Shown here piece by piece: positions 38,223 to 49,927 of a stretch of DNA of 64,000 nucleotides (within the stretch, counting starts at the first letter, position 1; each line of letters starts with the position of its first letter). The notes beneath the pieces were generated by a model, which worked only from the letters and a program-made list of their open reading frames with translations, ran no database searches and had not been told where the DNA came from. The position numbers and the translations under genes are program-made. This stretch comes from Heligmosomoides polygyrus polygyrus (Eukaryota > Nematoda > Chromadorea > Rhabditida > Heligmosomidae), in NCBI GenBank assembly GCA_947396885.1, contig OX377206.1:9226278-9290277 (forward strand), read 5' to 3'.

Positions 38223-38360
38223 GGCCTATGTCATACCATCGCTCACCCCGAGCGACGCCAGCGAATGATATGCACCCATATCGATTCCATCGCGCCGCCC
38301 GATCGATATGGGTCATATCATTAGGTGTCGCTCGGGGTGAGCGATGGTATGGCAAAGGCC
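38223..38360. mobile_element. TAA-flanked foldback MITE
   Basis: Ends GGCCTATGTCATACCATCGC and GCGATGGTATGGCAAAGGCC, TAA on both sides (38220-38222, 38361-38363), core CATATCGAT / ATCGATATG. The stem sequence differs from the GTTTATACTT copies although the layout is the same. Confidence 0.9.
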
Positions 38361-38559
38361 TAACAGATTAGTGACATTGTAGAGGATTTAGAAATGAAAT
38401 GTTCTGTCATTGTCGGCTTTTTAAAAAAATTTAGACGATTTTTCGCTCATTGGAACAAGAAAACGAAAGTAATACCTTTTCAAAGTAATCTCTTTTTCCT
38501 CTGTAAAGAAGACCAGCTTCTTAAACCGTCATAATTATTAAATCGTATTTAAATGCTCG

Positions 38560-38945
38560 GGCTTGGCAGCGCAGCCGGTGAATTCACCAGCTGCCGCTTC
38601 CGATTCCAGTCTTGGTTCAGATTTCTCAACCAAGTCAAGAAAGAACTCCGTAGTTGGTGAATCGGTATCACACTTGCCTGGGAAGAAAATGCTGATTTGG
38701 ATGTCAGCATACCAGAGCAAGTCATTGTATATGCCAAATGCGCATTTAAATTGTCTTTACGGTATTCCGTAGAAGTAGAATGCGTGGCCCACTAGCGCAC
38801 TAAAATTACGGACCGACTAACGGTTTTTTATTCGAAATCCTCTTAGGGAGTAGTTCAATAGATGGTTTTACACAAAAGAAAAACGATACCTCGCAGAAGT
38901 AGAATGCGTGGCGCGTCCCGATAAAGAGATTGAGTATAGTCGACC
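38560..38945 (+). mobile_element. tRNA-derived SINE plus a second 3' end
   Basis: A diverged copy (GGCAGCGCAGCCGGTG head, TTGGTTCAGATTTCTC B-box region, CGTAGAAGTAGAATGCGTGG 3' end) is followed at 38888 by another 3' end (CAGAAGTAGAATGCGTGGCG to GACCTTTG). From 38946 to 40040 no gene is recognised. Confidence 0.75.
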
Positions 38946-40184
38946 TTTGTCGTTTGTCCTTTATTTTTAAAGGGAATTCATCCTGCTAGATGCGGTTTTA
39001 GTAGATGTAAAGTTTTCCAAAATAAAGACTTTTACTAAGAACGCGTCAATGTTTTTGTAAATACTTACGACTTTCTAGAAGTTTTGTTTTGCTACGTTGT
39101 CTGCAGGGCAGTCAAATATTAAAATCAATTATTCTTTGTTTTTTTTTTTGCTCATACTAGGACATCTAGACTAGAGAGCATTCAAAGCATTTACACAATT
39201 CTTTGGTGAATTTGGATAAACATTGCCAAATCTGCATTGTTCTATGTATTGAACTTTCCGGTCGCTGTCCATCTATAGATTCGTATCTAAGAAATATAGA
39301 ATTGTAAAGGTTATTTTTAATGCGTAGCTTATCAAGCTTTAAAAAGTTTTTTTGAGGTATTTTTTATTTTAGTAGAAAAATAAAAGTTATTTTGAGGAGA
39401 TTGCTATTACTGTTTTAGTAGTTCAGTAAAGATAGCATTTTTCAAGCAACAAATTTGCCTTAGATATCAATTTTTGACGTCAGCTATTCAACTTTTTGCT
39501 TTTTTGTAGTTTTATAGATGAGGATTCCACTAAGAGCTTAAAAACATTGTTCAGTGAGGACGTTCAGCCAATGATTTTCTGTGTCGTTATAGCTTAGCTT
39601 TTTCTCTGAAACTAAGAAGTGACTAGAGCCTAAAAGTTTACTATTACAAGATGAACAGGTTGATAAGAGTTCGATTCTCGATCATTTCTCCTTCACCCCT
39701 CGTCGTTCAGATATTTAGATTCCGATTGTTAAGAGCAGTTTTTTTTGTTGTAACACAAATTTAAATGATCTTCTTTAAGGTATGCCATTCCGTTGCAATG
39801 ATATCCCGCCGTCGAATCTCGTGCGTCATCGCAATACGACGTAGCCAAAAACTCAGCTTTTTGTACGAGTTCTCAATGTTATCTCTACCGACTAATTTCC
39901 GGTCGCAGCAATGTCTTGTGCAGTGCGTGTCATTCGTATATGTATATGTACACAATATTAAAGGTGTATGCGTGTTTGTCTGTCGATTTGTGAATATAAT
40001 ATTATATATAAGTGTTCTAATATGAAGTATGCGTTATCTGAGTTCATCACCGCGCATCTTCGCCGCCGGCGTCGCCCGAGCGTCGCGTCGCACCACGCCG
40101 CGTCTTCTCTCAGCGTCACGTCGCCGCCGCGCCTTTAGGGGTCCGCGGCGCGGCGCGGCGGCTGCCGTCGCCGCCGCCTATTTC

Positions 40185-40207
40185 GTGTGTGTGTGTGTGT
40201 GTGTGTG
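40185..40207. repeat. GT dinucleotide repeat
   Basis: About 11 GT units, directly after a CpG-rich block (40055-40175). Confidence 0.95.
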
Positions 40208-40499
40208 ATTCTCGAGATTATGTTTGCTATGTGAATAAACGCTATTGAATGGAGGAATTCTGGAAACGAAAAGACGAGAAAGTATGCGTGTTGGTTGCCG
40301 GCTGGCCGACCGGCCGGCAGTGCGGCTGCGGCTGCGGCCGGGGTCCCGGTCCCAAAACAAACATCCGAAGGAGACCGAGACGAGCGATGATGATGCTGCT
40401 GGTGCGTTGGCCTGTTCGAATTGTTTATTCTGCAATAGGGAGGGACAAAATCGGAACTGGAGACGCAAAATACACACGTTGCACTCGTCGCATTAAAGC

Positions 40500-40793
40500 T
40501 CATCGTTGCGCCGACGCTTTGTTCTCACCGCTCGCCTCTTTGCCACCGCACCCATTTTCGGGCCTCCGCCGTTGGTTTGGCACTTGGCACTCGTCGTCGC
40601 ACCTTGTCCAGCCCGACCACTGCCTCAAAAGGGGGTGATTAGACGAGTCCAGGAGAGCATCTTCTGACTCTCGCGATCGGCTGTGCGCGGCCGGCGCCTC
40701 GTGGGGCGGCGGCTGCTGCGCGGCCATCTGCCGATTATAACTCAATTTGTTCAGTTCTGTCAATTGCTCGTTCGTCATTGTGAGTTCATTCAA
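40500..40793 (-). CDS. Possible exon of an unrecognised gene
   Basis: A 97-codon minus-strand frame in a non-repetitive GC-rich island. It opens MNELTMTNEQLTELNKLSYN, continues with a Q/P-rich and acidic stretch, and includes RQWSGWTRCDDEC, a W-x-x-W-x-x-C pattern as in thrombospondin type 1 repeats, though the later cysteines of such a repeat are missing. An AATAAA on the minus strand (about 40428-40433) lies downstream. The opposite strand is also open (40249-40638), so the call is weak. I do not assign a function. Confidence 0.25.
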   Translation of the reverse strand: MNELTMTNEQLTELNKLSYNRQMAAQQPPPHEAPAAHSRSRESEDALLDSSNHPLLRQWSGWTRCDDECQVPNQRRRPENGCGGKEASGENKASAQR

Positions 40794-41269
40794 GGCCGCT
40801 TTTGTTCAGCGCCCTCAGCGAGCATCTCCACAACAATACACGCAAAGGAGGAACCCGAAAAAATTAGCAAATATCGATTCGTCGCGCACCATCGACACCG
40901 TACACAGACGGAACTTGTTCTCGTGTCTGAGAGGGGGGGGGGGGGGGGACCGTTTCTTTCCGCTGAATGGCTAATCACTGACTAAGCCGGCCTTCTCATT
41001 GCGCTAACATAACTAGACGCTGCGACAATCAGGCACCGTCACGTCTCCGACGAACAGCAGAATTGGCGCAGAAATGGAGCACCAATCAAAGGGATTAGCA
41101 CCATTCAGCGCCACTAAAATTCGCTAAAATTACTAGGGTATTACCAAAATGCTATTAACATAGAAAACTAAGAGAACCACAGGCAACGGAGAGGACTACG
41201 GAAAGGTGGAACTCATCCTGTTCACTGGCTCCGAGATTGCTCACGAATAAGGATAAACGACGGCTATAG

Positions 41270-41815
41270 TCAATTCCTTTTGGAATGCGCCTCGGATTCT
41301 ACTCCTACAGGATGTCGTGGAGGTGATTTAAATGCGTATTTGGCCATCCAGTGACTTGTGACTGACAACGTTATCTGCGCTAAAACTGATCCACTCTTTC
41401 AAGATGGCTTGTTTCAAGTTGGATAAACAATGAGCAAAGCTCGCCTAATATGCCTTTATTCAAAATAACCTGATTATCCGCAAGCCAATGTTCAAAATCT
41501 GTAATTACGGCACCCAATCTGTGAAGGATGGAAAGGATTAAGATCGGTGTTACTTTTGCAGGATGTGCCCGCATTGTACTTCTACGGGGTGTCGTGGAGG
41601 CGATTTGAATACGTATTTGGCCGTACAATGGTCATTGCGATGGTCAGCCGATGAACAAGTCAGCGCTTTATCCTTCCCCTAGAAGCCTGCTACCACTTTA
41701 TCAACTCCAGAAGGATGGAAGGTTTCGTTGTCCTGGGCGTAAGATCCGAACCGATAACTTGTCATCGTGTGCATACCGCAGCCGGCACTCTTTCAACTGC
41801 GCTACACGCGCCCTC
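41270..41815 (-). mobile_element. tRNA-derived SINE copies, reverse orientation
   Basis: A 3'-end fragment at about 41270-41345 (AATTCCTTTTGGAATGCGCC, GGATGTCGTGGAGGTGATTT) and, after about 200 bases, a longer copy at 41565-41815 with the head complement (CAACTGCGCTACACGCGCC) at its right end. Confidence 0.8.
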
Positions 41816-41848
41816 CACACGTCTCGGCAAACTGGCCTTCATCAGAGT

Positions 41849-41870
41849 CTCAAACTTGGGTAATTGAACC
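41849..41870 (-). other. SL1-like 22-mer
   Basis: On the minus strand GGTTCAATTACCCAAGTTTGAG, matching nematode SL1 at 21 of 22 positions. It is followed by ACTC, not the GT donor of a real SL RNA gene, and no Sm site follows, so it is not an SL RNA gene. Confidence 0.7.
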
Positions 41871-42780
41871 TAATGGTAGGACGGTAGACGAATGAAAGAG
41901 GCTAGAAAACTGAGCAAAAACCGATATCAAACATAATCTCTGCTTCATCTTAATCGCAACATTTAGCGCTAGAAGATTTACTAAAATAACGAATGATAGC
42001 CAGAAATCTATTAAGTTAAAAAGCTAATAAACCCTTAACTAAAGGAGTGGTGCAGAAAGCCGGAAGCTGGTGCATTGAACTAGCATCCCAGATTGTTTGC
42101 AAGTTTTATTAACTGATGTTTCTTTGCTCTATAATCTTAACTTTGGGTAATTTAACTGAAGAAAGAACAAAAGAAAGATGGACAGTGAAAGAAAGAAGCT
42201 AGGAAACTGAGAGAAATCAAGGTAAAGTTAATCTTGTTGCGTTCTTATCCGTTAAATCCTCTATTAGACATTTGAGTAAGCTCATATATAGTCTTAAAAA
42301 TATCAAATGATCAAAAACGGTACAAGGTAACGATCGACATGAATGAATCTCCTTTGTGGGATGTACCACGCACTCCTCTCCTGCGTGATATTGGTAAGGT
42401 CAGTTGAATGTTTTTTGGCACCACGACTTGTACTGGCCTGTTAACAGACAACCCAGTGCTTTTACATTGCTTTAGTAAATTCGTTAACATAATTAGAACA
42501 ATATCAAAATTTTATTGGGATAGGAAACTGAAGTAAGAATCCAATAGCTAACGAAGAGACGTACAGAAAGGTGGAAATCAACATCAGATCCGAAATCGCT
42601 AGCAAGCTTTATTGATTGACATTTCGAGGAGTATTCGGGGACTTTTCAGAGTCTCAACCTTGGGTATTTGAAGCCAAGAAAGGCGGACGGGTAAGCTGGA
42701 AAACGAATGAAAGAAAGAATAAAGCGGAAAAAATCTGATGACGAATTTAAACAATGTTTGGTCCTAATTCCTTGAGCTGA

Positions 42781-44013
42781 TTTATCTTAGTGGGGATGAG
42801 GAATTTCATTCAGTATTTTCTACAACGACACTCAAATTAAAAGTGAATTAAGTACTTCACAAAGAAAACAAACTGATTTGGGTTACGAGGGGACTCTGCT
42901 CGCAATTTCTTAGCAGTAGAGGCCACCCTGTTGGTGTTTGTTTCGGCTTTCTATCAGCGCCCTCCCCCTCCGACTAGGATAGATCCCTTAAGTCATTTGT
43001 TCGACGCTTTCAGAAGCTCTAGAAGAAGTCCTAGAGTTTTTATTTGCTTGCGGTAAAAGATAGAGATACAGATACAGGTCTTATTTCGTGCAGGTCTTGT
43101 TTCAGTACTACCCAAAAAACAATTTTGACCCATATTAACGATTCTTGTCGCTGACCATTCGAGATGGGAATCACACGATTATGATGGCGATGCTGATGGA
43201 CAAGCTTGAATCAATGCATACAATATTGGCCGGCTCTCCATTATCGATTGATTCGATCACGTTAGCCCAAAGGTGACCGTTAATGTAGGAATCACCTGAA
43301 TATATTGTTCGTTGTGTAGGCTTCACAAAAGCAAATAAAATCACTCAATATGATAGACTTTTTAGCCGAATTGACCATTTGAAGTTAACATCACGCATAT
43401 GAGTTGGCAAACGGATGGCCACTAAACAGGTAACCGATATCGATCGGATTATTCATTCTTGATTTTAGCTTTGGAGTTCATCGTTTAAATAGGAATTGTG
43501 TGACCATGTTGGCCGATGGATAGAGTTCATAATTAGAAACACAATTTTGTCGATTTTTGGTCAGAATTAGTCGAGTTGTGAATAGCATGGATATGTAGAA
43601 CGGGCCTAAGTATTAAAAATGATAGAGGTTCTACTTTTATGTTCTTCAGTCGTACTTGTTTCAAAGTAAGGCTTATATTTTTCTTTCTCTAATTTCTTCG
43701 TTTCTAAAAAAATATATAAAAAATAGAGAAAGGAAGGGAGAAAGAAAGCGAAAAACCAGCTGCTGATACTTAATCACCGACTAATCATTCCAATCACTAT
43801 AGGAGTTTAGGTGAATGTTTGTGAGCTTCTTTTAGCTACACTACGATTTTTGCATGGAGCTGTCATGTTGTGCTAATACAGTGTCTTGTTGTGTCTTGTT
43901 TATTGCATGTTATTTATTTAGCTAAAAGTTTATTGCACGTTAAGTTATGTTTATTGGACGTTATTTATTTAGTTAAAAGAAAGAGTGTAGAAGAAATAAA
44001 TAAATAAATATGT
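42781..44013. other. No gene recognised; one MITE end
   Basis: A right end of the GGATCTATCC family (CCTCCGACTAGGATAGATCC) lies at 42968-42987 without a left partner. Otherwise AT-rich DNA without features. Confidence 0.4.
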
Positions 44014-45046
44014 ACAGGGTGCGTAAAAAGTATTGACGCACCTACTTTTTGTTTCAGCTCCAACTTTCTCTTTCTACTTTTCAAGGCTTTTGTGTGTTAC
44101 TTTTGTTGTTCGTATTGTGTTCAAAAATAACTCGAGAAAACTGAAGAAACATGCTACCGTCGTGGTTACGGTGACCCTTTCCTGGCTGTTACCAAAGAAA
44201 ATGAACAAGAGAATTAGGCGGTGATCGAAACGGTCGGTGTGGAAAGAGGTCAGCAACCCAAACGCCAGCCACGGCTCTGTCATAACGGACGATGATTACA
44301 AGATGTTCAAACACGATTACGTTCGAATCCAAAATTATCAATTTCTGTCCGATAACGGCAAACAGATGACGCGCGCAGGTGTGAACAGCTTCACAGATGA
44401 GCACAGCTTAAACATGAATCCACTGGATTACTCTTTTTAGGCGATTTTGAAGAATGGGGTCTGTGCTGCTTTCAACAGAAGTGACCAGTCGCAGAAGGCT
44501 ACCCTGTTCAGAGCACGGGACGAAATTCAAGCAGAGCACTTGCGGCGCGTGCTCAGGAATTTTTCCGTCGTTTTCGCTCCTGTATTCACAATAAAGGAGC
44601 CAATGTCGATTACGAGTTATTCTATCGTGTTTGTAAGATCATTTTCCATATTTCTCAAGTGAATATTTGAAAACTTAAGGATAAAGGGTGAAGGACGGCA
44701 TTACTCAATCCCTTTTGGGATGCGCCAGCGCATTCCACTTCTACGGAATGTCGTGGAGGCGATATGAATGCGTATTTGGCCATACAATGACTTGCGGTGG
44801 CCAGCCGATGAACAAGTCAGCGCTTTGTCCTTCTCAGACACGTCTGGTACCCATTCACCGACCCCGGAGGGATGGAAGGCTTGGTTGGCCTGGGCGGGAA
44901 AACCGAACCAGGAACCTGGTATCGGGTGTACGCGACAGTCGGCGCCTCCTCCGACTGCGCTACACGCGCTTCATTTTAAAGCTTACTGCGCATTACTATT
45001 TCCACAACCGCCATTTACTGTGTCAATACTTTTCACACACCCTGTA
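44014..45046 (+). mobile_element. Tc1-like DNA transposon with a SINE inside
   Basis: TA-flanked ends: CAGGGTGCGTAAAAAGTATT (44016) and the near-complement ending AATACTTTTCACACACCCTG (45044). The plus strand keeps the C-terminal transposase region (NMNPLDYS, then AILKNGVCAAF) with a stop where Trp is expected; earlier parts are frameshifted or missing. A SINE (44683-44972) sits near the right end. Confidence 0.85.
44683..44972 (-). mobile_element. tRNA-derived SINE, near full length, nested in the Tc1-like element
   Basis: Reverse orientation and little diverged: left edge GACGGCATTACTCAATCCCT, right edge complement of GCGTGTAGCGCAGTCGGAGG. Confidence 0.9.
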
Positions 45047-45104
45047 AGTGGGGCGGTGTTTCTGGACAGCAGTCAGCCTGGCGTGGGCTGACTGCTGGAA
45101 ACAT

Positions 45105-45205
45105 AAATAACTAACTAACTAACTAAATAAATAAATAAATAAATAAAAACAAATAAATAAATAACCAAAAAATGTAAATAAAAAATAAATAGATAAATAA
45201 ATACG
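45105..45205. repeat. AAAT/CTAA simple repeat
   Basis: CTAACTAACTAAC followed by AAAT units with small breaks. Similar short AAAT tracts lie at 43995-44010 and 59297-59318. Confidence 0.9.
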
Positions 45206-45268
45206 GGATTCGTTTACTTAGACAGGAAAAAGCCGTGTTCGCGAGAAAGAAGACCAACAACCTGTTCT

Positions 45269-45787
45269 ATTAGGTTGTCGGCTTATGAATGTCGCCTTTC
45301 GATTTGTCATTTCTCTGCTATTGTTATTTCTTGGATCATGTAGCTTTACGTGTTTAACAAGCGTTTCCGAAGGCATGTTTCGCCAGAGTTTCGCTCCGAT
45401 TCGCTGACCTATTTTAAGAAATTTTTTAAAGATTTACGATGATCAAGCAAAAGTAGGCTTGCTTGCTATACAACTTCAAGCAACGAAGAACTACTGCAAA
45501 ATCCCATCGCATCTTTTCTGAACTGTTTGGTAACGAAGTTCCATCATTACATGAATGCAAGCGATGGTTTCAACGTTTCCGTGACTGTGATGAGAACCTT
45601 GAAGACGAACTTCTTCGAGTCTCATCCATCGGAGTTCCTCAAGAAGGGCATTCATTCTTTGCGAAGACGTTGGCGACATTTCATTGATAATAATGGAGAT
45701 GACCTTTTGGATTAAGGTGTGGTCATTCTTTATTGTAGCGAAATTTCTTTTTGAGCACAAACGACACTTATAATCCGACAACCTAAT
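45269..45787 (+). mobile_element. Deleted mariner (about 520 bp)
   Basis: Ends TTAGGTTGTCGGCTTATGAA and ACTTATAATCCGACAACCTAA, flanked by TA. The coding sequence goes from the N-terminal helix-turn-helix part (AKSHRIFSELFGNEVPSLHE, CKRWFQRFR) straight to the C-terminal end (HPSEFLKKGIHSLRRRW); the whole catalytic core is deleted. It could only move with help. Confidence 0.9.
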
Positions 45788-46769
45788 ACTTCGAATCTCA
45801 CACAAGCGACTTGTAAGGCCAGCGCTGTTTCCCAGTGGCTCGGATGGCTGTGTTTGAACTGCGTCCAGTTTTGAGTGCTGGGAACTCGTCACGACAAAAG
45901 CGTTAGCGTTCGTTACGTAATGCGCAGCGTTACGCAGCAGGAAGTCGAGTGCAGCGATCAGGTCGAACAAATCCGACTCGCGGCACCTTTACGGCTCCGC
46001 CAATCTCGGCAAATATTACACGGACATCGGTAGCTAAGACAAAAATCAACACGGCGCTGAATGCCGTTGTTGTACTGGATTACCCCCGCCTTTGACGGCT
46101 CTACTCGCTACCCTGATGACTGACTGTACCTATAGGGATAATGTCGTGCGTTTTCCAGCGTTTCCGACGGCTTGCCTCAGACGCTGCTGTTCTTCTTCTG
46201 GCTAGCGCGCAAACAGCTGTTCCCCGTAACGAAGTGGCACTTCGGCCACAAAACACTACTGTTCTAATGGAGCCGTTATGTTCGCTCACTGGACTGATAT
46301 GGAAAGCCAGGGACTAGTGTGCGTGTACATTTGTTCGGAGAATAGAAATAGGACAATGCAGAGGTACATAGTAACTTACACTCACTCCCACAAGGATGAG
46401 CCGTACGCTGGGTAAGTTTCTACACTTAATCATGCAGGTGATTCTGATCAATAGATCTAACACTTGGTATCAACTTGAAGGGCTCGAACAAAGTACACAT
46501 ACATAGACTGTCAGAAGAGAGGCGCTCTCTCAAATTTATGAAATTTCATTACACGAACAGGAAGCGTGAATGATCTGGAAGGAAAACCGGAGGTAGTTCG
46601 ATTCTATTTTACAGGGGCTCTTCCACCTGTGACTTGAGTATGCTCTTAAATGACCAAAAAGATGACAGGGGTATTGTTTGATAGTAGTAAGCCGCTTTTT
46701 AGAAGCTCGGCAAGCACTCTGCTTCACTAGAGTGTTGAGGGAGTATTGGATGAGTACCCGCGTTTGGGC
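45788..46769. other. No gene recognised
   Basis: Mixed-composition DNA with short open frames on both strands and no recognisable domain or repeat ends. Confidence 0.35.
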
Positions 46770-47185
46770 CCGTTCTAGCGCAATTTGAGGAGGCGCCCGC
46801 TGTCGCCAACACCCTGAACCACGATTCTTGGCTCGGATTTCCCACCAATCATTTCTCCGAGGTCGTCGAAATGGTAACAAGGTTCTGGTGAAAGGATAAA
46901 GGACGACGTTACTCAATCCCTTCTGGAATGCGCCAGCGCATTCATCTTCTACGAGATGTCGTGGAGGCGATATGAATGCGTATTTGGCCACACAATGACT
47001 TGCGGTGGCCAGCCGATGAACAAAAGTCAGCGCTTTATCGTTACCGGACACGTCTGGTACGAATTCACTGACCCTGGAGCGATGGAAGGCTTGGTTGGCC
47101 TGGGCGGGAAATACGAACCAGGAACCTGGTATCGGCTGCAGGCGACGGCCGGCGTCTCCTCCGACTGCGCTCCACGCGCCCAAGC
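46770..47185. mobile_element. Two tRNA-derived SINE copies, head-to-tail in opposite orientation
   Basis: A plus-strand 5' fragment (TCTAGCGCAATTTGAGGAGG head, 46770-46885) meets a minus-strand, nearly complete copy (46895-47185, right edge complement of GCGCGTGGAGCGCAGTCGG). A 260-codon minus-strand frame through this block is SINE sequence, not a gene. Confidence 0.85.
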
Positions 47186-47344
47186 TTCTGGTAACAAGGG
47201 CAAGCACTGACTTGTTCATCGGCCAGCCAAGCCCTAATTCTGTTGTTTTATCCAGAGTCCAGAACGTCTCATTATAAGCGATAGAGACGCATCGATGTTG
47301 AAATAATTCCTTGCGCACTCACATTTAAGTCTTATCCGAAGAAA

Positions 47345-47620
47345 AAAACGCATATAGCGCAGTCGTAGAAGGTGCTAGCTGTCGCGTGCACCTGATACCA
47401 GGTTCCTGGTTCGGATTTCACGCCCAGGTCAACCAAGCCTTCCATCCCTCCGGAGTTGGTGAACTGGTACCAGACTTGTCTGGGAAGAACAAACTTGTTC
47501 ATCGGCTGGCCATCACAACTTATTATATAGCCAAATACGTATTCATGTCGCTTCCATGACATTTCTTTGAAGTAAAATGCGTGGCGTAGCCCAAAAGGGA
47601 TTAATTAACGACCGTCCTTT
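47345..47620 (+). mobile_element. tRNA-derived SINE
   Basis: Head CATATAGCGCAGTCGTAGAA, B-box CTGGTTCGGATTTCACGCC, 3' end AAAATGCGTGGCGTAGCCC then CGTCCTTTAT. Confidence 0.85.
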
Positions 47621-48024
47621 ATTGTTTATCATTTGTGTGCCCTGTGTTCTAATGGTGAGCACACTAACCGTTTAGCCGTTGGAACGACACTGAGCGCTTG
47701 AGTCAGGTAATTTTAAATTGTATCCGATGACTGATAACTACTGTACCCTTTTATGGACAACACTTCGGCAGTTCTGTTCCCTTTAGTTTCGATAAAATCA
47801 AATCGTGTTTGTAAAACTAACTGTCCAACTTGTGAATTATATCAAAGTTTAAAAGAAATGACACATAAATGCATTAAGATAGAGAGACTACGAATGAGAA
47901 TAATGTTGTTTGAAGGATCCAAATGGTAATTCTATCCTCAGGAAGAAATTTAAATAAAATTGTGGTTTTGCAAGTGCGCTATATGGATAGCTTTTCTACG
48001 ATGTACACAATGACAGCGTTAGTC

Positions 48025-48220
48025 AACCAGTTTTGGAATGCGCCACGCTCACTACATTCACAGGAATGTCGAGGAGGCAATATGAGGGGCAATATAGGTT
48101 CGTTGTTAATATATTGATTTGTGGTGGCCAGCCAATGAACAAGTAAGTGATTTTGACTGCTCAGACAAGCTCATAGCAACTCAGCAGAAAGCTTCGTTGC
48201 CCCTGAGCGGGAAATAAGTC
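48025..48220 (-). mobile_element. tRNA-derived SINE, decayed, head missing
   Basis: Reverse orientation body (TTTTGGAATGCGCCACGCTC, GGTGGCCAGCCAATGAACAA) breaks off before the tRNA head. The stretch 47626-48024 shows nothing recognisable. Confidence 0.65.
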
Positions 48221-48245
48221 AAAAAGCTTCAGTAGTAGTTTTTTT

Positions 48246-48380
48246 TAGTTTATACTTGCGCCGCTGCGCGGCGTGGCACGATGGTCGGGATAGATATCGA
48301 CTGGGCGGCACGAAAAATCGATATCTATAGCGATCGCGATGCCGCGCCGCGTGGCGGTGCAAGTATAAACTAGGGCTTAC
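48246..48380. mobile_element. Foldback MITE, GTTTATACTTGCGCCGC type
   Basis: Arms AGTTTATACTTGCGCCGC and GCGGTGCAAGTATAAACTAG with the core GAAAAATCGATATC. The left terminus has lost its GCCC end; the right still reads TAGGGCTTA. Confidence 0.85.
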
Positions 48381-48767
48381 CACGCGCCCCAAGCTTTGTC
48401 ATATCAAATCGTTCTTACCCCAGTTGAAGATGTTAACTCTTGCCGATGGTATGACAATTTGAATTTAGAAGTAAAAGGCGACGGCAACTCTTTTTGCTTT
48501 GCTTTTTCTTTTTTCTTTGGCTCTTCCTCTTCTTTTTTTAGTAAACGAACTACAAAATGAGACTACAAAAAGAGCAATTTCCACTTTATGCAAACCAAGG
48601 AATAAGTCACTTTAGCTGATCTTTAAAAAAGCCAGCGCAAGGTGTAATCTTTTGTGCTAGCTGATTTTGCATCACCTTTTGATTGAATAATCTCCACGTT
48701 TTGGTTTTTCCAATCTTTAAAAAATCCAACTTCTGCTGCAGTCTTTTGATGAACTCATTGTGTGGGC

Positions 48768-49055
48768 GCGTGTAGCGCAGTCGGAGGAGGCGCCGGCTGT
48801 CGCGTGAACCCGATACCAGGTCGCTGGTTTGGTCTTCTCGCCCAAGCCAACCAAGCCTTCCATCCCTCCGGGGTAGGTGAATTGGTACCAGACTTGTCTC
48901 GCAAGGATAGAGCGCTGACTTGTTCATCGACCGGCCACCGCAAGTCATTGTATGGCGAAATGCGCATTCAAATCGCTCCACGACATCCCGTAGAGGTAGA
49001 ATGAGTAGCACATCCCAAAAAGGGATTGAGTAACGCCGTCCTTTGTCCTTATTGT
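48768..49055 (+). mobile_element. tRNA-derived SINE, near full length
   Basis: GCGCGTGTAGCGCAGTCGG head (the best A-box, TAGCGCAGTCGG), TGGTTTGGTCTTCTCGCCC, body GGTAGGTGAATTGGTACCAG, end AAAAAGGGATTGAGTAACGC and CGTCCTTTG. The following 49056-49927 has a GT/GA-rich tract (about 49585-49615) and no gene I can support. Confidence 0.92.
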
Positions 49056-49927
49056 ATGTCTCTTTTGGCTCAATAAATGTTCTGTTCTGCTCTGTGCTTT
49101 CAATACACGCACAGCATCATGGACTTCTGTCGTTGTAGGCCAGCGGTTACCCAATGTGCCCTTGTTCGCTCATGTGGTTCGTAACTTTCGAAGACACCAC
49201 TGTCCACTGTGATCGTCTCAAAGTGACCTCAAAACGCTGCCTGTTCCGAATGAAGTGGCCGATGGCACCGTCTAAACGGTCGTGCCCGACTCGGCGCTAA
49301 TTATCCAATCAACTAAAAACACAGCGGGCGATTACAGTACCCCGGCAGAGTCACCGAGGATGTTCTCACCGCGGCAAAAAGCCGCATGCATAGTTGTCGG
49401 TTTAATCGGAGTGCATTAAAATGCGGGCGTTGTTGGCGTGCGGTTTTTTCCTGCAGCCCCAGTCGTCGTCGGCAGTCGTCGATCGGCAGAGAATCTTCTG
49501 AGGTTTCTCATAATTGTTGAATCAGACTACGGAGGTGGGTTTGGGGCCGAACAAAGGACGTTGACGCGTAGCGTTTGTCTGCGGGTGTGTGTGTGTGCGT
49601 GTGGGAGAGAGAGAGGCCACGGGGATTGAATGAGAATGCATGTGCTAAAACCACCTCGTCACACACGGTTATACGGACACACAATTACAAAGAGCTGAAC
49701 GAACCACACCGCCATCGCCATCACCGCCCGTACCTCTCTCGCACACGAGCACCGCCCGCAAACACCTACATTACGTGAACCCCTCGATTTTTTGAACAGT
49801 ACTCGGTGCCTTTTAGTCGTTTCGAGGGTAGACTTCAGGAGAGGAAGACACGGAGGACACGGATCCAGAGAGGGATGGCTAATTGACGGACCATGAAGTT
49901 ACGGTAGTGATCAGCTGTATTGGAAAT

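Larger units (their letters stand above)
41040..42780. repeat. Diverged dispersed/tandem repeat with an SL1-like segment
   Basis: Three worn units share blocks such as ACGGAAAGGTGGAA, TCCGAAATCGCTAGCAAGC..TTATTGATTGACATTTC and a segment resembling the complement of spliced leader SL1 (41849-41870, about 42129-42152, about 42652-42674). The first unit is interrupted by SINE sequence. No coding is seen. Confidence 0.6.

Noticed and set aside
39665..39690. Possible tRNA B-box (GAGTTCGATTCTCG)
   Set aside because: No A-box or pairing acceptor arms at tRNA spacing.
41849..41870. SL RNA gene
   Set aside because: The SL1-like 22-mer lacks the following GT donor and any Sm-binding site.
46536..47318. 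260-codon open frame on the minus strand
   Set aside because: It runs through two SINE copies and their flanks; no domain and no independent coding signal.
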